Assembly: GCA_019448385.1 (NCBI GenBank)
Contig: JAGTXO010000018.1
Span: forward strand, 496,001 to 560,000
Reading direction: 5' to 3'
Length of the DNA stretch: 64,000 bases
DNA from: Diacronema lutheri
Lineage: Eukaryota; Haptophyta; Pavlovophyceae; Pavlovales; Pavlovaceae
This document shows, in pieces, positions 1-9,880 of this stretch (its first letter is position 1; each line of letters starts with the position of its first letter). The translations under genes were made by a program, and so were the position numbers. The notes beneath the pieces were generated by a model. The model did not search any database, was not told the DNA's origin, and worked only from the letters and a program-made list of their open reading frames with translations.

Positions 1-2202
1 GGGCCTGCCAAGTGGCTGGTACCCGTGCTCCTCGGCTGGGCCCTGTGCGCGGGCATCACCATTACGCCCATCACCGACATCGAGCAGGACTACTTTGCAT
101 CCGCATACCCGCACCTCGCGCTGCGCGGCGGCTCCGGCGTGCGCGTCGGCGTCTGCGCGGCGCAGCCGCCAGCGGACGCGGACGCGGCGCGCTGCGCACA
201 TGCCGTGTCCGCCGGCGTGAGCATCGCGAGCTATTCTGACGCCGTCGGCTCGCTCGTCGTCTTCATCCTCTCGCCCGGCCTCGGCCGGCTGAGCGACGAG
301 CACGGGCGACGGCCGTTCGTCCTCGGGACCTTCGTCGTGCCGCAGGTGGGCGCGCATGACCCGGCGCCTTTACGCGCCTTTCTTGTCGCTCACCCGACCA
401 GTCCACCCTGATCTCGCGCCGCGCCGCGCGCGCGCCCGCCGCCCCGTCCACCCGGCCGCCTCCGAGCAGCTCGCGCAGCTCTCGCTTGCGCTCTACTACT
501 CGAGCGTCGTGCGCGGCTGGGCGTTCTTCGTGGACCTGTGGATCTACCTCGCCCTCCGCACCATCTCACTCGCGCTGCCTTTGTCGATGTGTCTTGCGTG
601 CGCGCGCGCGCCGCGCGCCGTCCCCGCTGCGCGTCGTGCCGCCGCGTGCGCCCGCGTCGGCCGTCGTGCGCACGCCAACCGTTGCCATCGCTTGGGCCCC
701 TCTGGCCCCTCCGGCCCCTCCGGCGCGTCCGTCCGCCCGTTCGCAGCTACTTTGCCGACTCCTTCTCGCACGCCAATCGCGCGGGCGGTTTTGGTATCGT
801 GCTCGCCTGCTTCTCAGGTGCGATCATTGTGGGGCCCAATGTGGGCGCGGCGCTGCCGACTGAGACGGCGCTGTGGCTCTCGAACGCGCTCGGCGCCGGC
901 GGGCTGCTCGTCGGCGTGCTCTGCCTGCCCGAGACGCTGTCGCGTGAGCGACGCGCCGCCGCTCGCGCGGCACGCGCCGCACGCGCGGGCGGCGGCGGCG
1001 TCGGCGGCGGCAGCGGCGACGGCGGCGAGCGGCGCGTCGGCGCATGCCGCGGCTTCTTCGACTCGGCGCTCATCCTCGCGCGCGACCGCTTCTTCGTCGT
1101 CCTCGCCGCTGTCGCGGCGGCGGACGGCGCGGCGGTGCAGGGGATGCAGGACATTTCCCTCTTCTATTTAAAAGAGGTGTTCGAGGCGGACGTTGGCTTC
1201 CGCGCGGGGCTGCTGCAGGCGGTGGGTCTGGGCGGGCTCGTTGTGCAGGGCGCACTGCTCCGCCCTCTCGTCATCTGCCTCGGCGAACGCGGCCTTCTCG
1301 TCCTCGGCCTGGCGTCCACCGTCGTGTTCGTCGCTGCGTACGCGGTGCTCGGGCAGTTGGTCGTGATCGGCGCGCTCGGCGCGAGCGCGGCGCGCACGGT
1401 GCTGCTCGTTGCGATCGTGCCGGCGAGTACGCTCGCGATGGTCACGTTCCCCGCGCTTTCGGCGCTCAAGGCGAACCACGCGTCCGACGGCGAGCAGGGG
1501 CAGGTACAGGGCGCGCTGAACGGCGCACGTGGGCTCGCGACGGGCGTAGGGCCTGTGCTGACCGCGCAGCTGTGGCGGGCGCTGCCGAAGCAGCCGTTCA
1601 TCGTGTACTACTTCTTGTGTGCGCTCGTCGCGCTGGCGCTCGTCCTCGCCGTCGCCGTGCTGCCGCGGCCGCGCGCGCGCCGGCGCGGCGGCGGACTCGT
1701 CGGCGGCGTCGAGACGTACGGCTACGACGCCGGCGACAAGGCCGCGCCGCTCCAACGGCTGCGCGAGCCGCTGCTCGGCGCGGCGGCCGATGCGCCAGTC
1801 GGGCACGCGCGCGCGCGCGGCGCAGCAGCCGGCGCTGGCGCGCCAGGCGACGGCGCGGCGGTGGGCGACGGCGCGGCGGTGGGCGACGGCGCGGACGGCG
1901 TTGGACGCGCGCCGTCGGCCGATGCGGCGTGGGGCGCCATCGCGTCGGCTGTTTCTTGGGCGGAGAGGCCCCCGGACGCGGGCCAAGCCGAGCCGGACTC
2001 GGCGCAGGCGGCGCGCGGCGCGCCGCCGCGCTGGGCGCTGCCCGCGTGGCGGCGGCGGCCACCACCCGCGGCCGGTGTTGGCGATGCAGCCGCAGGGGCG
2101 CCCGCGGCCGAGCGCGCACGGGCGCACGACGGCGGGGCAGAGTGGCCGCTTCCCCCGGCCGCTCTCCAGGCAGAGCGTGCGCCATCGTCTGAGATCGCGT
2201 GA
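1..2202 (+). CDS. Major facilitator superfamily transporter, 5' truncated by window edge
   Basis: A polytopic membrane carrier of the MFS class; substrate unknown. The frame is open from base 1, so the start codon lies outside. I reconstruct three exons: 1-345, 467-588 (acceptor could also be 3 bases later) and 747-2202, giving 640 visible codons; phases agree at both junctions (0 and 2). The loop after the second predicted helix carries the MFS motif A (GRLSDEHGRRP, about residues 94-104), followed by several hydrophobic segments typical of the 12-TM fold. Motif A plus layout recalls TetA/HIAT1 (MFSD14)-type carriers, but that sub-family call is only a guess. The last 170 residues form an Ala/Gly/Pro-rich, low-complexity cytosolic tail that is not part of the usual fold. 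Ends in TGA 200 bases before the next gene on the same strand. Confidence 0.83.
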
Positions 2203-2402
2203 GCACAAGTGAGCACTGGGCAGCTCCCCCTCCCTGCATGTCCGATGACGTCCAACTTCAAATTTGGATGCTGCTGCGCTGACAGCTGCGCTGACAGCTG
2301 TCTGGTCCTTCTCCTCCAGCACTGCTGCGCCAGCTCGTGAGCCCACTCCGTGCCGTCCACTTTGGCGCCCAGTTTCAAAGGTGCTTATCGAGGTTGGCTC
2401 CT

Positions 2403-4618
2403 ATGTCAAAGCGGGCCTCTTCGACGCGCGACGCGGCCAAGGCCGAGGGCGACGAGCCGGAGGAGGAGGACGGTGGCAAGGTGCACGGGCCCGTGCGCGA
2501 ATTGCTGCGTGTGCGCGATTGGCGCGGGCGCATATCGATTCTTCGACACCCGCGCACGGCGCGCGCCGCCGCGACTCACCGCGCGCGCTCGCGCTCAACG
2601 TGCGTCGCGGCGCCCCATCGCCGCGCGCGGCGCGCAGCTCTCGCGCAAGCGCGGCGCGAGCGATGGCGCGGCTGACGAGCGCGCGAAAAAGCTGCGCGCC
2701 TCGGACGCCGCCGCCAAGTCAGACCCGAAAGCCGAGCCGCGCGCCGACGAGCCGGTCAAGGCGACGCGCGGGTCCATAAAGGCCGGCGCGGACGGCGGCG
2801 CGGGTGCGCAGCCGGCCGCGCGGCAGCTGCGCGTCAAGCTGACTGGCGCACCGCATCTACTGCGCGAGGGTGGCGTGGGCACCCTCGGCGCCAACGCAGA
2901 CGAGTCGCTGCCGCCCGACGGCGTGCCCGCTTGCGCTCCGGCGCCGCTCGTCGGCGGCGCGCCGGGCGTCGGCGGCGGTGCGTCCGCTCAGTTTGCGCCT
3001 CACACTCAGGTGATCCTGACGAACGGCAAGGTGACGTACGAGGCTGAGGTGTGCGCGCCGCACCGCGCCACGCCACGCCGCGCCGCGCCCGTGGTTCCCC
3101 ATCCTCTGAGGCCACACCCCACCGGGGCGGAGCGGCCGCCCCAGCCGCCAAAATTGCCCTTTCAGCGTCGCGTGCCCTCGCCCGCCATGCTGCGCACACC
3201 CTGGCCTGCCGTCGGCCGCACGGCCCCCTCGCTGCCCTGTCCTCCGCCACCACCGCCGCGCAGGTCGCGCGCTACGCGGAGCGCGGCCCCGCGACGGGCA
3301 AGAAAGGCGCGGCGGCCGCTGCTCGCGCAGGCACCTTGCACGGCGGTGTGCGTTGCGGCTACTATGTGCATTACAGCCGGTGGCCGAAACGGCCGGAGGA
3401 GTGGGTGCCCGAGGCAGTGGTCGTGCCGTGGAGCGAGGGCCTTGCCAAGGTGACCGCGACGCGCGTTGCGGCCCCGTCACCGTTACGTCACCGTTACGGC
3501 TTCGACATTGTCGAGCCCCTCCACCGACCCCCCCCCCCCCTATCCCCTCCGCCCCCTTTCTCATTCTTCTTGGTGACCTCGCGCGCCTTCCGTTGCGACT
3601 TGTCGACCCGCGCACCGCACCACATCGCACCGCACCGCGCGCCGCGCCCAACCCGCGCGCGCAGGCCGCCTCCACGCGGCCGCCCCGCAAGGACACGTGG
3701 GAGGGCTGTGAGGCGGCAGGCGGGTCGGTGGGCGCGGGCGACGCGGACGACGGCGCGGACGAGGCGAGCGGCGCGACGGGCGGCGCGCGCGGCGACGCCG
3801 CGTCCGCGCCGGCCGGTGGCGGCGCGGACGCGGCGGCCGCCGTCGGCGCACCGTTCCCACCAGGCGCGGGCGGCGCGGGCGCGGGCGGCGCGGGCGCGGG
3901 CGGGGCGGGCGCGGGCGGGGCGGGTGCACGCCTCACTGAGCGACAGCAGCTCGCGCTGCTGCTGCGAGCCGACTCAGACGCCGGGCCAATCCAACCGGCG
4001 CGCGGCGCGCGCGGCGCACGCCCGAGCGGCGGCGCTGGCGCCGCGGCGGCGGTCGCAGCGGCCGCGGCGGACGCGGCCGGGCTGGCGGGCGCCAAGGGCA
4101 CCACCATCGTTGGCGGTGGCGTGGGCGCGCGTGGCGGCGCGGCGGACGACGATGCGCCAGTCAGGGGCGGCGCCAAGGGCGGCGGGCGCGCGCGAGGCGG
4201 CGCGAGCGGCGCGGCCGGGGGCGGCGCGGCCGCGCAACGCGAGCTGGCGGGCGCAGGCGCGAACGGATCCGCGGACAAGGGCGGCGTGATGAGCGCCCTG
4301 GACGCTCTCGCCGCCGGCGCGTCGGAGGCGCAGGCCGCGCGCGCGCCGGGCGGCGCGCACGGTGGCGAGAGCGTCCAGGGCGCGAGCGCGGGCGGCGCGC
4401 GCGCGATGGTTGTCGGGTGTGGCATTGACGGCGATGGGCAGAGTACGTCGGGAGAGGAGGCGGAGGAGGGGGAGGGGGTGGTCGACGCGGACGCGGACGC
4501 GGGCGAGGAGGGCGGCGACGGCGAGGGCGAGGGCGAGGACGAGACGGATGGCGACGGCGAGGACGAGGGCGAGGGCGAGGGGGCCGACTCGGAGGCCGAC
4601 TCGGACGGCGACGGCGAT

Positions 4619-4714
<96 letters not shown>

Positions 4715-5295
4715 GGCGAGGGCGAGACGGACGACGATGATGACGCCGACGACGACGACGCCGACGGCGAGGAGGGCGACGCCCGCGCGCGCGTGGACGG
4801 CGCGCACGCGCGCGCGGGTGGCGAGGACGAAGACCCGGATGATCAGCAGGCGCCTCCAACGGCGTTCCGCGCGGGCGTTGGCCGCCGGCGCGGCCGGCCG
4901 GGCGCGGGCGTGCGCGGCGCGGCTGCGGCGTCACGCAAGGATGGGTTCGTGCTTGTGTACACAGCGCGCGATGGCTTTTGTGGCCCGTACGCCGATCTCG
5001 CGCGCCTGCGGCGCTTGAGCGCGCAGCGGCGCAAGGGCGTGCCGATCTGCGCGCACTTTGCGTCAGCGCGCACGATGGAGTCGGAGCTGTGGGAGAAGCG
5101 CCTGTGCGCGCGCGCGCGCGCGCGCGCGCGCGCGAGTGGCGCGCCCACTGCTCGCACCCACACGCGCGCGCGCCTTGTTCCGCCGCCATCGTGCGGAGTG
5201 GCGAGTGAGTGCGCTGGCTGTGCGTGGCATGGCGGGTTTTTGTTGTTGACTCTGCGGCCTTGCTGCGCCACCCTGGCCGCCCCGCCCCTCCCCCC

Positions 5296-5326
<31 letters not shown>

Positions 5327-5548
5327 ACAACCTGCAGCAACGAGGAGAATCGCTGGGTGGGCAAGGTGACAGAGCTGAGCAAGTACCGCGTCGCTCTCAA
5401 GCCCGCCCTCGACAAGGACGTTGCGCTGCTCCAGCCCGCACGCCGACCGGGCGCGCCGCAGCTCGCGGCAGCCGCGCAGCCAGACGCGACGAGGCCTGCT
5501 CACCGCCGCAAGCAGGGCGCGCCCATTCGCTCGCAGTTGCTCGTCTGA
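2403..5548 (+). CDS. Chromo-barrel (Tudor-knot) domain protein with acidic Gly-Asp repeat
   Basis: Five exons fit in phase: 2403-2480, 2638-3048, 3264-3449, 3665-5103, 5338-5548 (774 residues). Around residues 150-215, spanning the second intron, lies a chromo-barrel signature: a strand ending NGKVTYEAEV, then a short insert, then YYVHYSRWPKRPEEWVPEA, closely like MRG15/MSL3/Eaf3 and MYST acetyltransferase Tudor-knot domains that bind methylated histone tails or RNA. No MRG, MYST or zinc-finger domain is seen. Residues about 230-480 are Gly/Ala-rich; about 484-600 are highly acidic and contain a Gly-Asp dipeptide run encoded by a GGCGAC hexamer repeat. A basic AT-hook-like GRRRGRPG follows, then a short conserved-looking C-terminal segment (GFVLVYTARDG...). 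A nuclear chromatin role is inferred. The last intron ends in a run of 30 C residues before its acceptor. Confidence 0.72.
4602..4716 (+). repeat. GGCGAC hexamer microsatellite inside the chromo-barrel gene
   Basis: A run of roughly 18 GGCGAC units, with one GAT variant near the start, coding for alternating Gly-Asp within an Asp/Glu-rich region. Length is a multiple of 3, so expansion or contraction keeps frame. On the other frames it reads as Ala-Thr, Arg or Val-Ala runs, which produces spurious long ORFs. Confidence 0.9.
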
Positions 5549-5628
5549 CGGTGGCCGCGTCGCCGGCCGTGCACAATTGAAAATTGGCCAGGAAAGTAGG
5601 CGAGCAAAGGTGGAGCACTGGAGCTGAC

Positions 5629-6783
5629 TCAAAAGATTGGAAAGCTCGCGCCGCGACAGCGCCACCGCTTCCGCAGCCCGGCGCACGCTGCGGCCGCCTT
5701 GCGGTGCAGCAGCGCAAAGCACACGCCCTTGCCCGGCGGCAGCGGGAGCACGCGCGGCGGGTCACCCTGGCCGCGCTCGTCGCCCGGCCCGTCGAGCAGC
5801 CCGAGCTGGTGAAAGTACGGCAGGCAGGACGCCTCTCGCACCCACGGTTTTGACGAGGCCCAAAAATGGTGGACGGTGAAGTCGCCGCGCTGCGTGAGCT
5901 CGAGCGCGTCGTGGCGCATGGCGAAGATAAGGGTGAAGAGGCCCTGGTCCGACGAGCCGCCGACAAAGTTCCAGTTGTCCAGCCGCATCATGCGCGTCGC
6001 GTTGATTGCGCTCTTGGCCGCGAGGCCGCGCGGCATGAGCGCGCGCGGCCGTCCGGTCGAGTTGAAGCCGAACTCGACGGAGAAGCGATTGAGCCGGAGC
6101 AGCGCAATGCCCTCGTCGTACAAGGCGCGCGATGGCTTAAGCCACATCGTCCCCGTGTTCAACGGCGACTCGGTGTCGGGCGAGCCGAGCAGTCGCGCGC
6201 GCGACGCGCGGAAGCGTGGCACGCCCTCCGACCACGCCTTGGCGGCGAGCGCAAGGTACGCGCTCATCCCGAGGCGCGAGCGGCGGCCCTGCTCGAGCAA
6301 GTCGATGTCAGTGTCGAGCAGCAAGATTAGCTCATACCGCGTGAGGCCGACCACTGCCCACTTGGTCAGCACCGCGCGGTCCTGCGGCACGGGCACGATG
6401 TGCCACCGGCCGTGATTTGTGGAGATGACGCGCGCGCGCTCCGCGCCGCGATCGAAGGACGTCGCGGCGAACGTGCCCGCGAGGTCGACAAGCTCCGTAT
6501 CCATTGCCTCGATCATTACGCTCGGCTCGTCGCACTCTCGCCGGGCCGCCGACGCGTCGTTTGTCGAGACGAGCACGTCGGCATGCGAGTACCATGGCAC
6601 CGTCGCGCCTGGCGCGCCGTCGCGTGCGTCCGCAACCAACAACGGGAGCGATGCGGCGAAGCGCACGGCGTCGCGGCACCACTTCACGATGCCGCACATG
6701 ATCTCCTGATCATGAAGTCGCCGTTCCGGCGCGACGAAGAGCGTCGTCGCGATGGCGAGTAGTCTCGTCCCGCCCGTGGGCAT
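5629..6783 (-). CDS. GT8-like glycosyltransferase (glycogenin/galactinol-synthase fold)
   Basis: Intronless, 384 residues. The GT-A features of family GT8 are visible: the metal-binding DxD in ILLLDTDIDLL (D157, D159), the acceptor-site LNTGTMWL (208-215), SSDQGLF (277-283) and the late HHFWASSKPW (305-314), whose His is the usual second metal ligand. GT8 enzymes transfer glucose, galactose or glucuronate from a UDP-sugar with retention. No signal peptide or TM anchor is evident at the ATG chosen; a frame extends 17 codons further upstream but only to a TTG. The gene is convergent with the chromo-barrel gene (80 bases between stops) and has an AT-rich promoter with a TATA-like element. The sugar and acceptor cannot be told. 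Confidence 0.86.
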   Translation of the reverse strand: MPTGGTRLLAIATTLFVAPERRLHDQEIMCGIVKWCRDAVRFAASLPLLVADARDGAPGATVPWYSHADVLVSTNDASAARRECDEPSVMIEAMDTELVDLAGTFAATSFDRGAERARVISTNHGRWHIVPVPQDRAVLTKWAVVGLTRYELILLLDTDIDLLEQGRRSRLGMSAYLALAAKAWSEGVPRFRASRARLLGSPDTESPLNTGTMWLKPSRALYDEGIALLRLNRFSVEFGFNSTGRPRALMPRGLAAKSAINATRMMRLDNWNFVGGSSDQGLFTLIFAMRHDALELTQRGDFTVHHFWASSKPWVREASCLPYFHQLGLLDGPGDERGQGDPPRVLPLPPGKGVCFALLHRKAAAACAGLRKRWRCRGASFPIF

Positions 6784-6889
6784 TGCTTTGACCTTGACAA
6801 AAGTTTTGGGGAATAAGTTTGAGTCAAAACTCAACGCACTTTATCGCTTCTTTTTGATATACTAACGACGCTTTCCGACGGGTCAACAG
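6784..6889. promoter_or_regulatory. AT-rich promoter of the GT8-like gene, possibly bidirectional
   Basis: A sharp local drop in GC. Reading toward the GT8 gene it contains AGTATATC (6857-6864 on + as ATATACTA) about 75 bases before the ATG and a near-palindrome GAGTTTTGACTC (6821-6832). Both elements recur upstream of the BCS1-like gene at 9734. An ATG at 6890 faces the other way but opens only a 170-codon Arg/Pro-rich frame. Confidence 0.5.
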
Positions 6890-7224
6890 ATGGGGTCAGG
6901 AAGTGCGCAGCGAGGCGCCAGGCGGAGCAGGCCCAAAGGCCCACTCGCGCCTAGCCACCGCGCGCCGCCGCCCGCGCGCCGCCGCACCGGTGGCCGCCGT
7001 CAATCACACCACCGGCCGACGCGCACGCGCACGCCGAGGCCCGAAGATCGTCGGCGACGACCGCCACCCCCGAGCCGCCGCCTGCCACGTCGCCAAGCCG
7101 CCCGCCGCCGCTGCAGAGCGCGACGCCCGCCGCCAGCGAGCCGCCGCCCTCCCCGCCGCGTCGCAGCCCCCTGCCGCCGCCGCGAAGCGTACCGCCACCC
7201 GCCGCCAGCGTGGCAAGCGCCGCG

Positions 7225-8250
7225 ATGCTGGCCGCGTGGCCGCGCACGCGCGCCCCGCCATCCCCAAACCCACCGACCGGGGCGAAAAGTACGTTGTTCG
7301 CGGTGCCGGCGCAGTCGATGGGCAGGGGCGGCGGGGCGCGCGGAGCGCGGCCAGCAGAGCGCGAGGGCGCAGCCGTCGCAAGCGAAGGTTTCGTCGTAGA
7401 GAAGGCCACGCCGCCGTCGCTCGTGCGGCCGTGCGCGCGCGCCCCGCCACCCCCAAACCCACCGACCGGGGCGAAAAGTACGTTGTTCGCGGTGCCGGCG
7501 CAGTCGATGGGCAGGGGCGGCGGGGCGCGCGGAGCGCGGCCAGCAGAGCGCGAGGGCGCAGCCGTCGCAAGCGAAGGTTTCGTCGTAGAGAAGGCCACGC
7601 CGCCGTCGCTCGTGCGGCCGTGCGCGCGCGCCCCGCCACCCCCAAACCCACCGACCGGGGCGAAAAGTACGTTGTTCGCGGTGCCGGCGCAGTCGATGGG
7701 CAGGGGCGGCGGGGCGCGCGGAGCGCGGCCATCAGAGCGCGAGGGCGCAGCCGTCGCAAGCGAAGGTTTCGTCGTAGAGAAGGCCACGCCGCCGTCGCTC
7801 GTGCGGCCGTGCGCGCGCGCCCCGCCACCCCCAAACCCACCGACCGGGGCGAAAAGTACGTTGTTCGCGGTGCCGGCGCAGTCGATGGGCAGAAGCGGCG
7901 GGGCGCGCGGAGCGCGGCCAGCAGAGCGCGAGGGCGCAGCCTGGATGGCTAAGGCAGGCGCCGTCAAGGCAGCCGGCGTTCCGAAGCTGCCGGCCGGCAC
8001 GGCCGCGCCGGCGCGCGCCGCGCCGACGGGGACCACGGCGCCTCGCAGCTGTTCAAAAGGAGCGAGCGAAAGGGCGCACGCAACATCAGGCCGAAATCAG
8101 GGCGTCGACCCTGTGCACGCCGGCAGCGGGAACGGCCGGGACGGCAAGGACGTGGCAGGACGCGTCATGGGGACGTGTGCTCGTCACTCGCCGCCCTCGC
8201 CGTCACCCTCACCGTCGCTGCCCGCGCCCCCGCAGCGCGCGCCGCCGTAG
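7225..8250 (+). CDS. Uncertain ORF, Pro/Ala/Gly-rich, spanning a 189-bp tandem repeat
   Basis: Not recognised. From the ATG at 7225 a 341-codon frame runs through the repeat array to a TAG that overlaps the 3' end of the convergent BCS1-like gene by about 65 bases. The frame is open upstream to about 6955 without an ATG, so an upstream exon is possible. Each 63-residue unit carries PPTGAKSTLFAVPAQSMG and EGFVVEKATPPSLVRP. The array is also open on the minus strand (6951-8036), but that frame has no ATG anywhere, which is why I prefer the plus strand. The 189-bp unit is a multiple of 3, so open frames can arise by chance once the unit is free of stops; this may not be a gene. Confidence 0.3.
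   Translation: MLAAWPRTRAPPSPNPPTGAKSTLFAVPAQSMGRGGGARGARPAEREGAAVASEGFVVEKATPPSLVRPCARAPPPPNPPTGAKSTLFAVPAQSMGRGGGARGARPAEREGAAVASEGFVVEKATPPSLVRPCARAPPPPNPPTGAKSTLFAVPAQSMGRGGGARGARPSEREGAAVASEGFVVEKATPPSLVRPCARAPPPPNPPTGAKSTLFAVPAQSMGRSGGARGARPAEREGAAWMAKAGAVKAAGVPKLPAGTAAPARAAPTGTTAPRSCSKGASERAHATSGRNQGVDPVHAGSGNGRDGKDVAGRVMGTCARHSPPSPSPSPSLPAPPQRAPP
7244..7941. repeat. 189-bp tandem repeat, about 3.7 copies
   Basis: The anchor CAAACCCACCGACCGGGG recurs at 7265, 7454, 7643 and 7832, exactly 189 bases apart. Copies are almost identical: I noticed one difference in copy 1 (CCATCCCC for CCACCCCC), one in copy 3 (ATCAGAG for AGCAGAG) and one or two in copy 4, which ends early at about 7941. 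The near identity points to recent tandem duplication. Confidence 0.95.
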
Positions 8251-9734
8251 ATGTGCACGTGCACGCCTCCGTTCCCGCCGCCGGCGCGCCCCTTGGTCTT
8301 GGACTTGGGCTTGGCGGTTGCCGCGGCTTCCGGCTCGACCGCCGCGCCGTCGCCCTCGCCAGCCGCGCCGTCGGCGGGCGCGCCCGCGTCCTTGCCATCG
8401 GCTGGCGCGCGCTCGGCGCTGCGGCGCTCGAGCTCGGCGGCGACATCAGCGGCGTGAGCGACGGCCTCCTCAGCCGTGCGCTTGCGCGACGCGACAAAGA
8501 AATGCTGCAGTGACGCCATGCTCACATCCCGCCCGCCGAGCGAGGCGACGACCGCGTCGGCGAACGCGTCGGCAAGCGCGGCGGGCGCGCGCTTGTAGAA
8601 CTGAGCGAAGAGGGTGACCATCTGCTCGCGCGTGGCGTCGGTGAACGCGACGTGCAGGTCGACGCGCCCCGGCCGGATGAGCGCATCGTCGAGCTTCTCC
8701 TTGAAGTTGGTCGTGAGGATGAAGACCTGCCCGCTCGACGAGCCGACGCCGTCAAGCGCGTTGAGCAGGCCGGAGAAGGTGAGCTTGGACTGCGCGACCT
8801 TCGCCTCGCGCTGCTTTGAAAAGAGCGCGTCGATGTCCTCAAGCACGATGAGGGACGAGACAGGCGCACGCTCGACCGCGTGTTTGAGAGCATCGTCGGT
8901 CATGTCGGGGTGGCTCGGGTTGAGATAACACAGATTGCGCTCGAACTCCCCGGCGAGCGCTTGGATCAGGCTCGTCTTGCCCGCGCCGGGCGTGCCGTGG
9001 AAGAGGTATGATCGACGATATGGGATGCCATGCTTGCGGTACCAGCGCTGCGTCCTCGGCGCGAGAAAATCGACCATGTCGGCGACAAGCGCGCGCTTGG
9101 TTTCGGCGGGGAGCACGACGGACTCGACCGGCCGCGACGCCGTGCGCGCTTCGCGCCGCCAAGTGCTCTGGCGCGCGTTGAACTTGAAGATGGTGAACAT
9201 GCCCGGCCGCGTCATCTCCGAATCGCGCAGCAGCTGGTCGCAAAAGGACTGGATCACCTCGAGGCCGTTCGCGGCGCGCTCAGCGAAGAGGACGAGGTTA
9301 GTGTACAATTCGACGCCGCACTGCGAGCCGACCGGCGAGCCTATCGTCTGGTGGAGCGCCCACAGCTTGGCGGCGCCCGCGTACTCAAACGAGAAGAGGC
9401 CGAGGCCCGCGGAAAGAGACGTCGGTCGGCGCACGGTGGTCGTCTTGGCCGAGCTCGATTCGGAAGTCGCACACTCGTCGTCGTCGTCCGAATCATTTGA
9501 CTCATCGCCCGCGCAGCACGCGCCGCCCTTCGCCGCGCTCGGCGAGTCGGCGATGCGCCGGCTTGGCGTCGATACCTCGTCGTGTGCGTGGTCGTGCAGG
9601 TGCGCAAGGACCATCGCGTAGAGCGATGCGCCGGCTTCGATCTCGACGTGGACCATCACCGAAGGGTCGAAGGCGTGTGACACGTCCGAGGCGCGGAAAG
9701 GCGCGTGCGACATCGCGACGATTGGGCTGCTCAT
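8184..9734 (-). CDS. BCS1-like AAA ATPase, copy A
   Basis: Intronless, 516 residues. A BCS1-type N-terminal region (about 90-230) precedes the AAA module: Walker A GTPGAGKT (247-254, catalytic K253), Walker B SLIVLEDIDALF (about 294-305), the sensor-1 segment LTTNFKEKLDDALIRPGRVD with its arginine finger, then the helical lid. BCS1 in mitochondria translocates the folded Rieske protein into complex III. This copy lacks an obvious N-terminal membrane helix, unlike canonical BCS1, and ends in a Lys/Gly-rich tail (AKPKSKTKGRAGGGNGG) followed by Gly-Glu repeats, so its role may differ. An acidic insertion rich in Asp/Ser lies near residue 85. A second, more canonical BCS1-like gene lies 3.4 kb away at 13179-15892. 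Confidence 0.9.
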   Translation of the reverse strand: MSSPIVAMSHAPFRASDVSHAFDPSVMVHVEIEAGASLYAMVLAHLHDHAHDEVSTPSRRIADSPSAAKGGACCAGDESNDSDDDDECATSESSSAKTTTVRRPTSLSAGLGLFSFEYAGAAKLWALHQTIGSPVGSQCGVELYTNLVLFAERAANGLEVIQSFCDQLLRDSEMTRPGMFTIFKFNARQSTWRREARTASRPVESVVLPAETKRALVADMVDFLAPRTQRWYRKHGIPYRRSYLFHGTPGAGKTSLIQALAGEFERNLCYLNPSHPDMTDDALKHAVERAPVSSLIVLEDIDALFSKQREAKVAQSKLTFSGLLNALDGVGSSSGQVFILTTNFKEKLDDALIRPGRVDLHVAFTDATREQMVTLFAQFYKRAPAALADAFADAVVASLGGRDVSMASLQHFFVASRKRTAEEAVAHAADVAAELERRSAERAPADGKDAGAPADGAAGEGDGAAVEPEAAATAKPKSKTKGRAGGGNGGVHVHIYGGARCGGAGSDGEGDGEGGE

Positions 9735-9880
9735 GGTGCTCGTCTATGGGAAGGGTCGTCGACGGGTCGTCGACAGCCGACAGGGTCCTTTGGAGTTGAA
9801 ACTCTAAAAATCGTTCTCAAATGTTTGATGTGACTCATAGATCTCAGACTGCACGTTCCAATATACTATAACGGCGCTTA
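9735..9880 (-). promoter_or_regulatory. Promoter of BCS1-like copy A
   Basis: AT-rich stretch upstream of the ATG at 9734. It has TATAGTATAT (minus strand, 9861-9870) about 130 bases from the start codon and GAGTTTCAACTC (9793-9804). Both resemble elements before the GT8 gene. Next to the ATG a GGGTCGTCGAC unit is repeated twice in tandem. Confidence 0.45.

Noticed and set aside
1168-2346. 392-codon minus-strand ORF opposite the MFS transporter
   Set aside because: Arg-rich antisense shadow of GC-rich coding sequence; the plus frame has MFS motifs and consistent introns.
6951-8036. 361-codon minus-strand ORF over the 189-bp array
   Set aside because: No ATG anywhere in the frame and no room for a promoter before the BCS1-A stop; kept only as an alternative.
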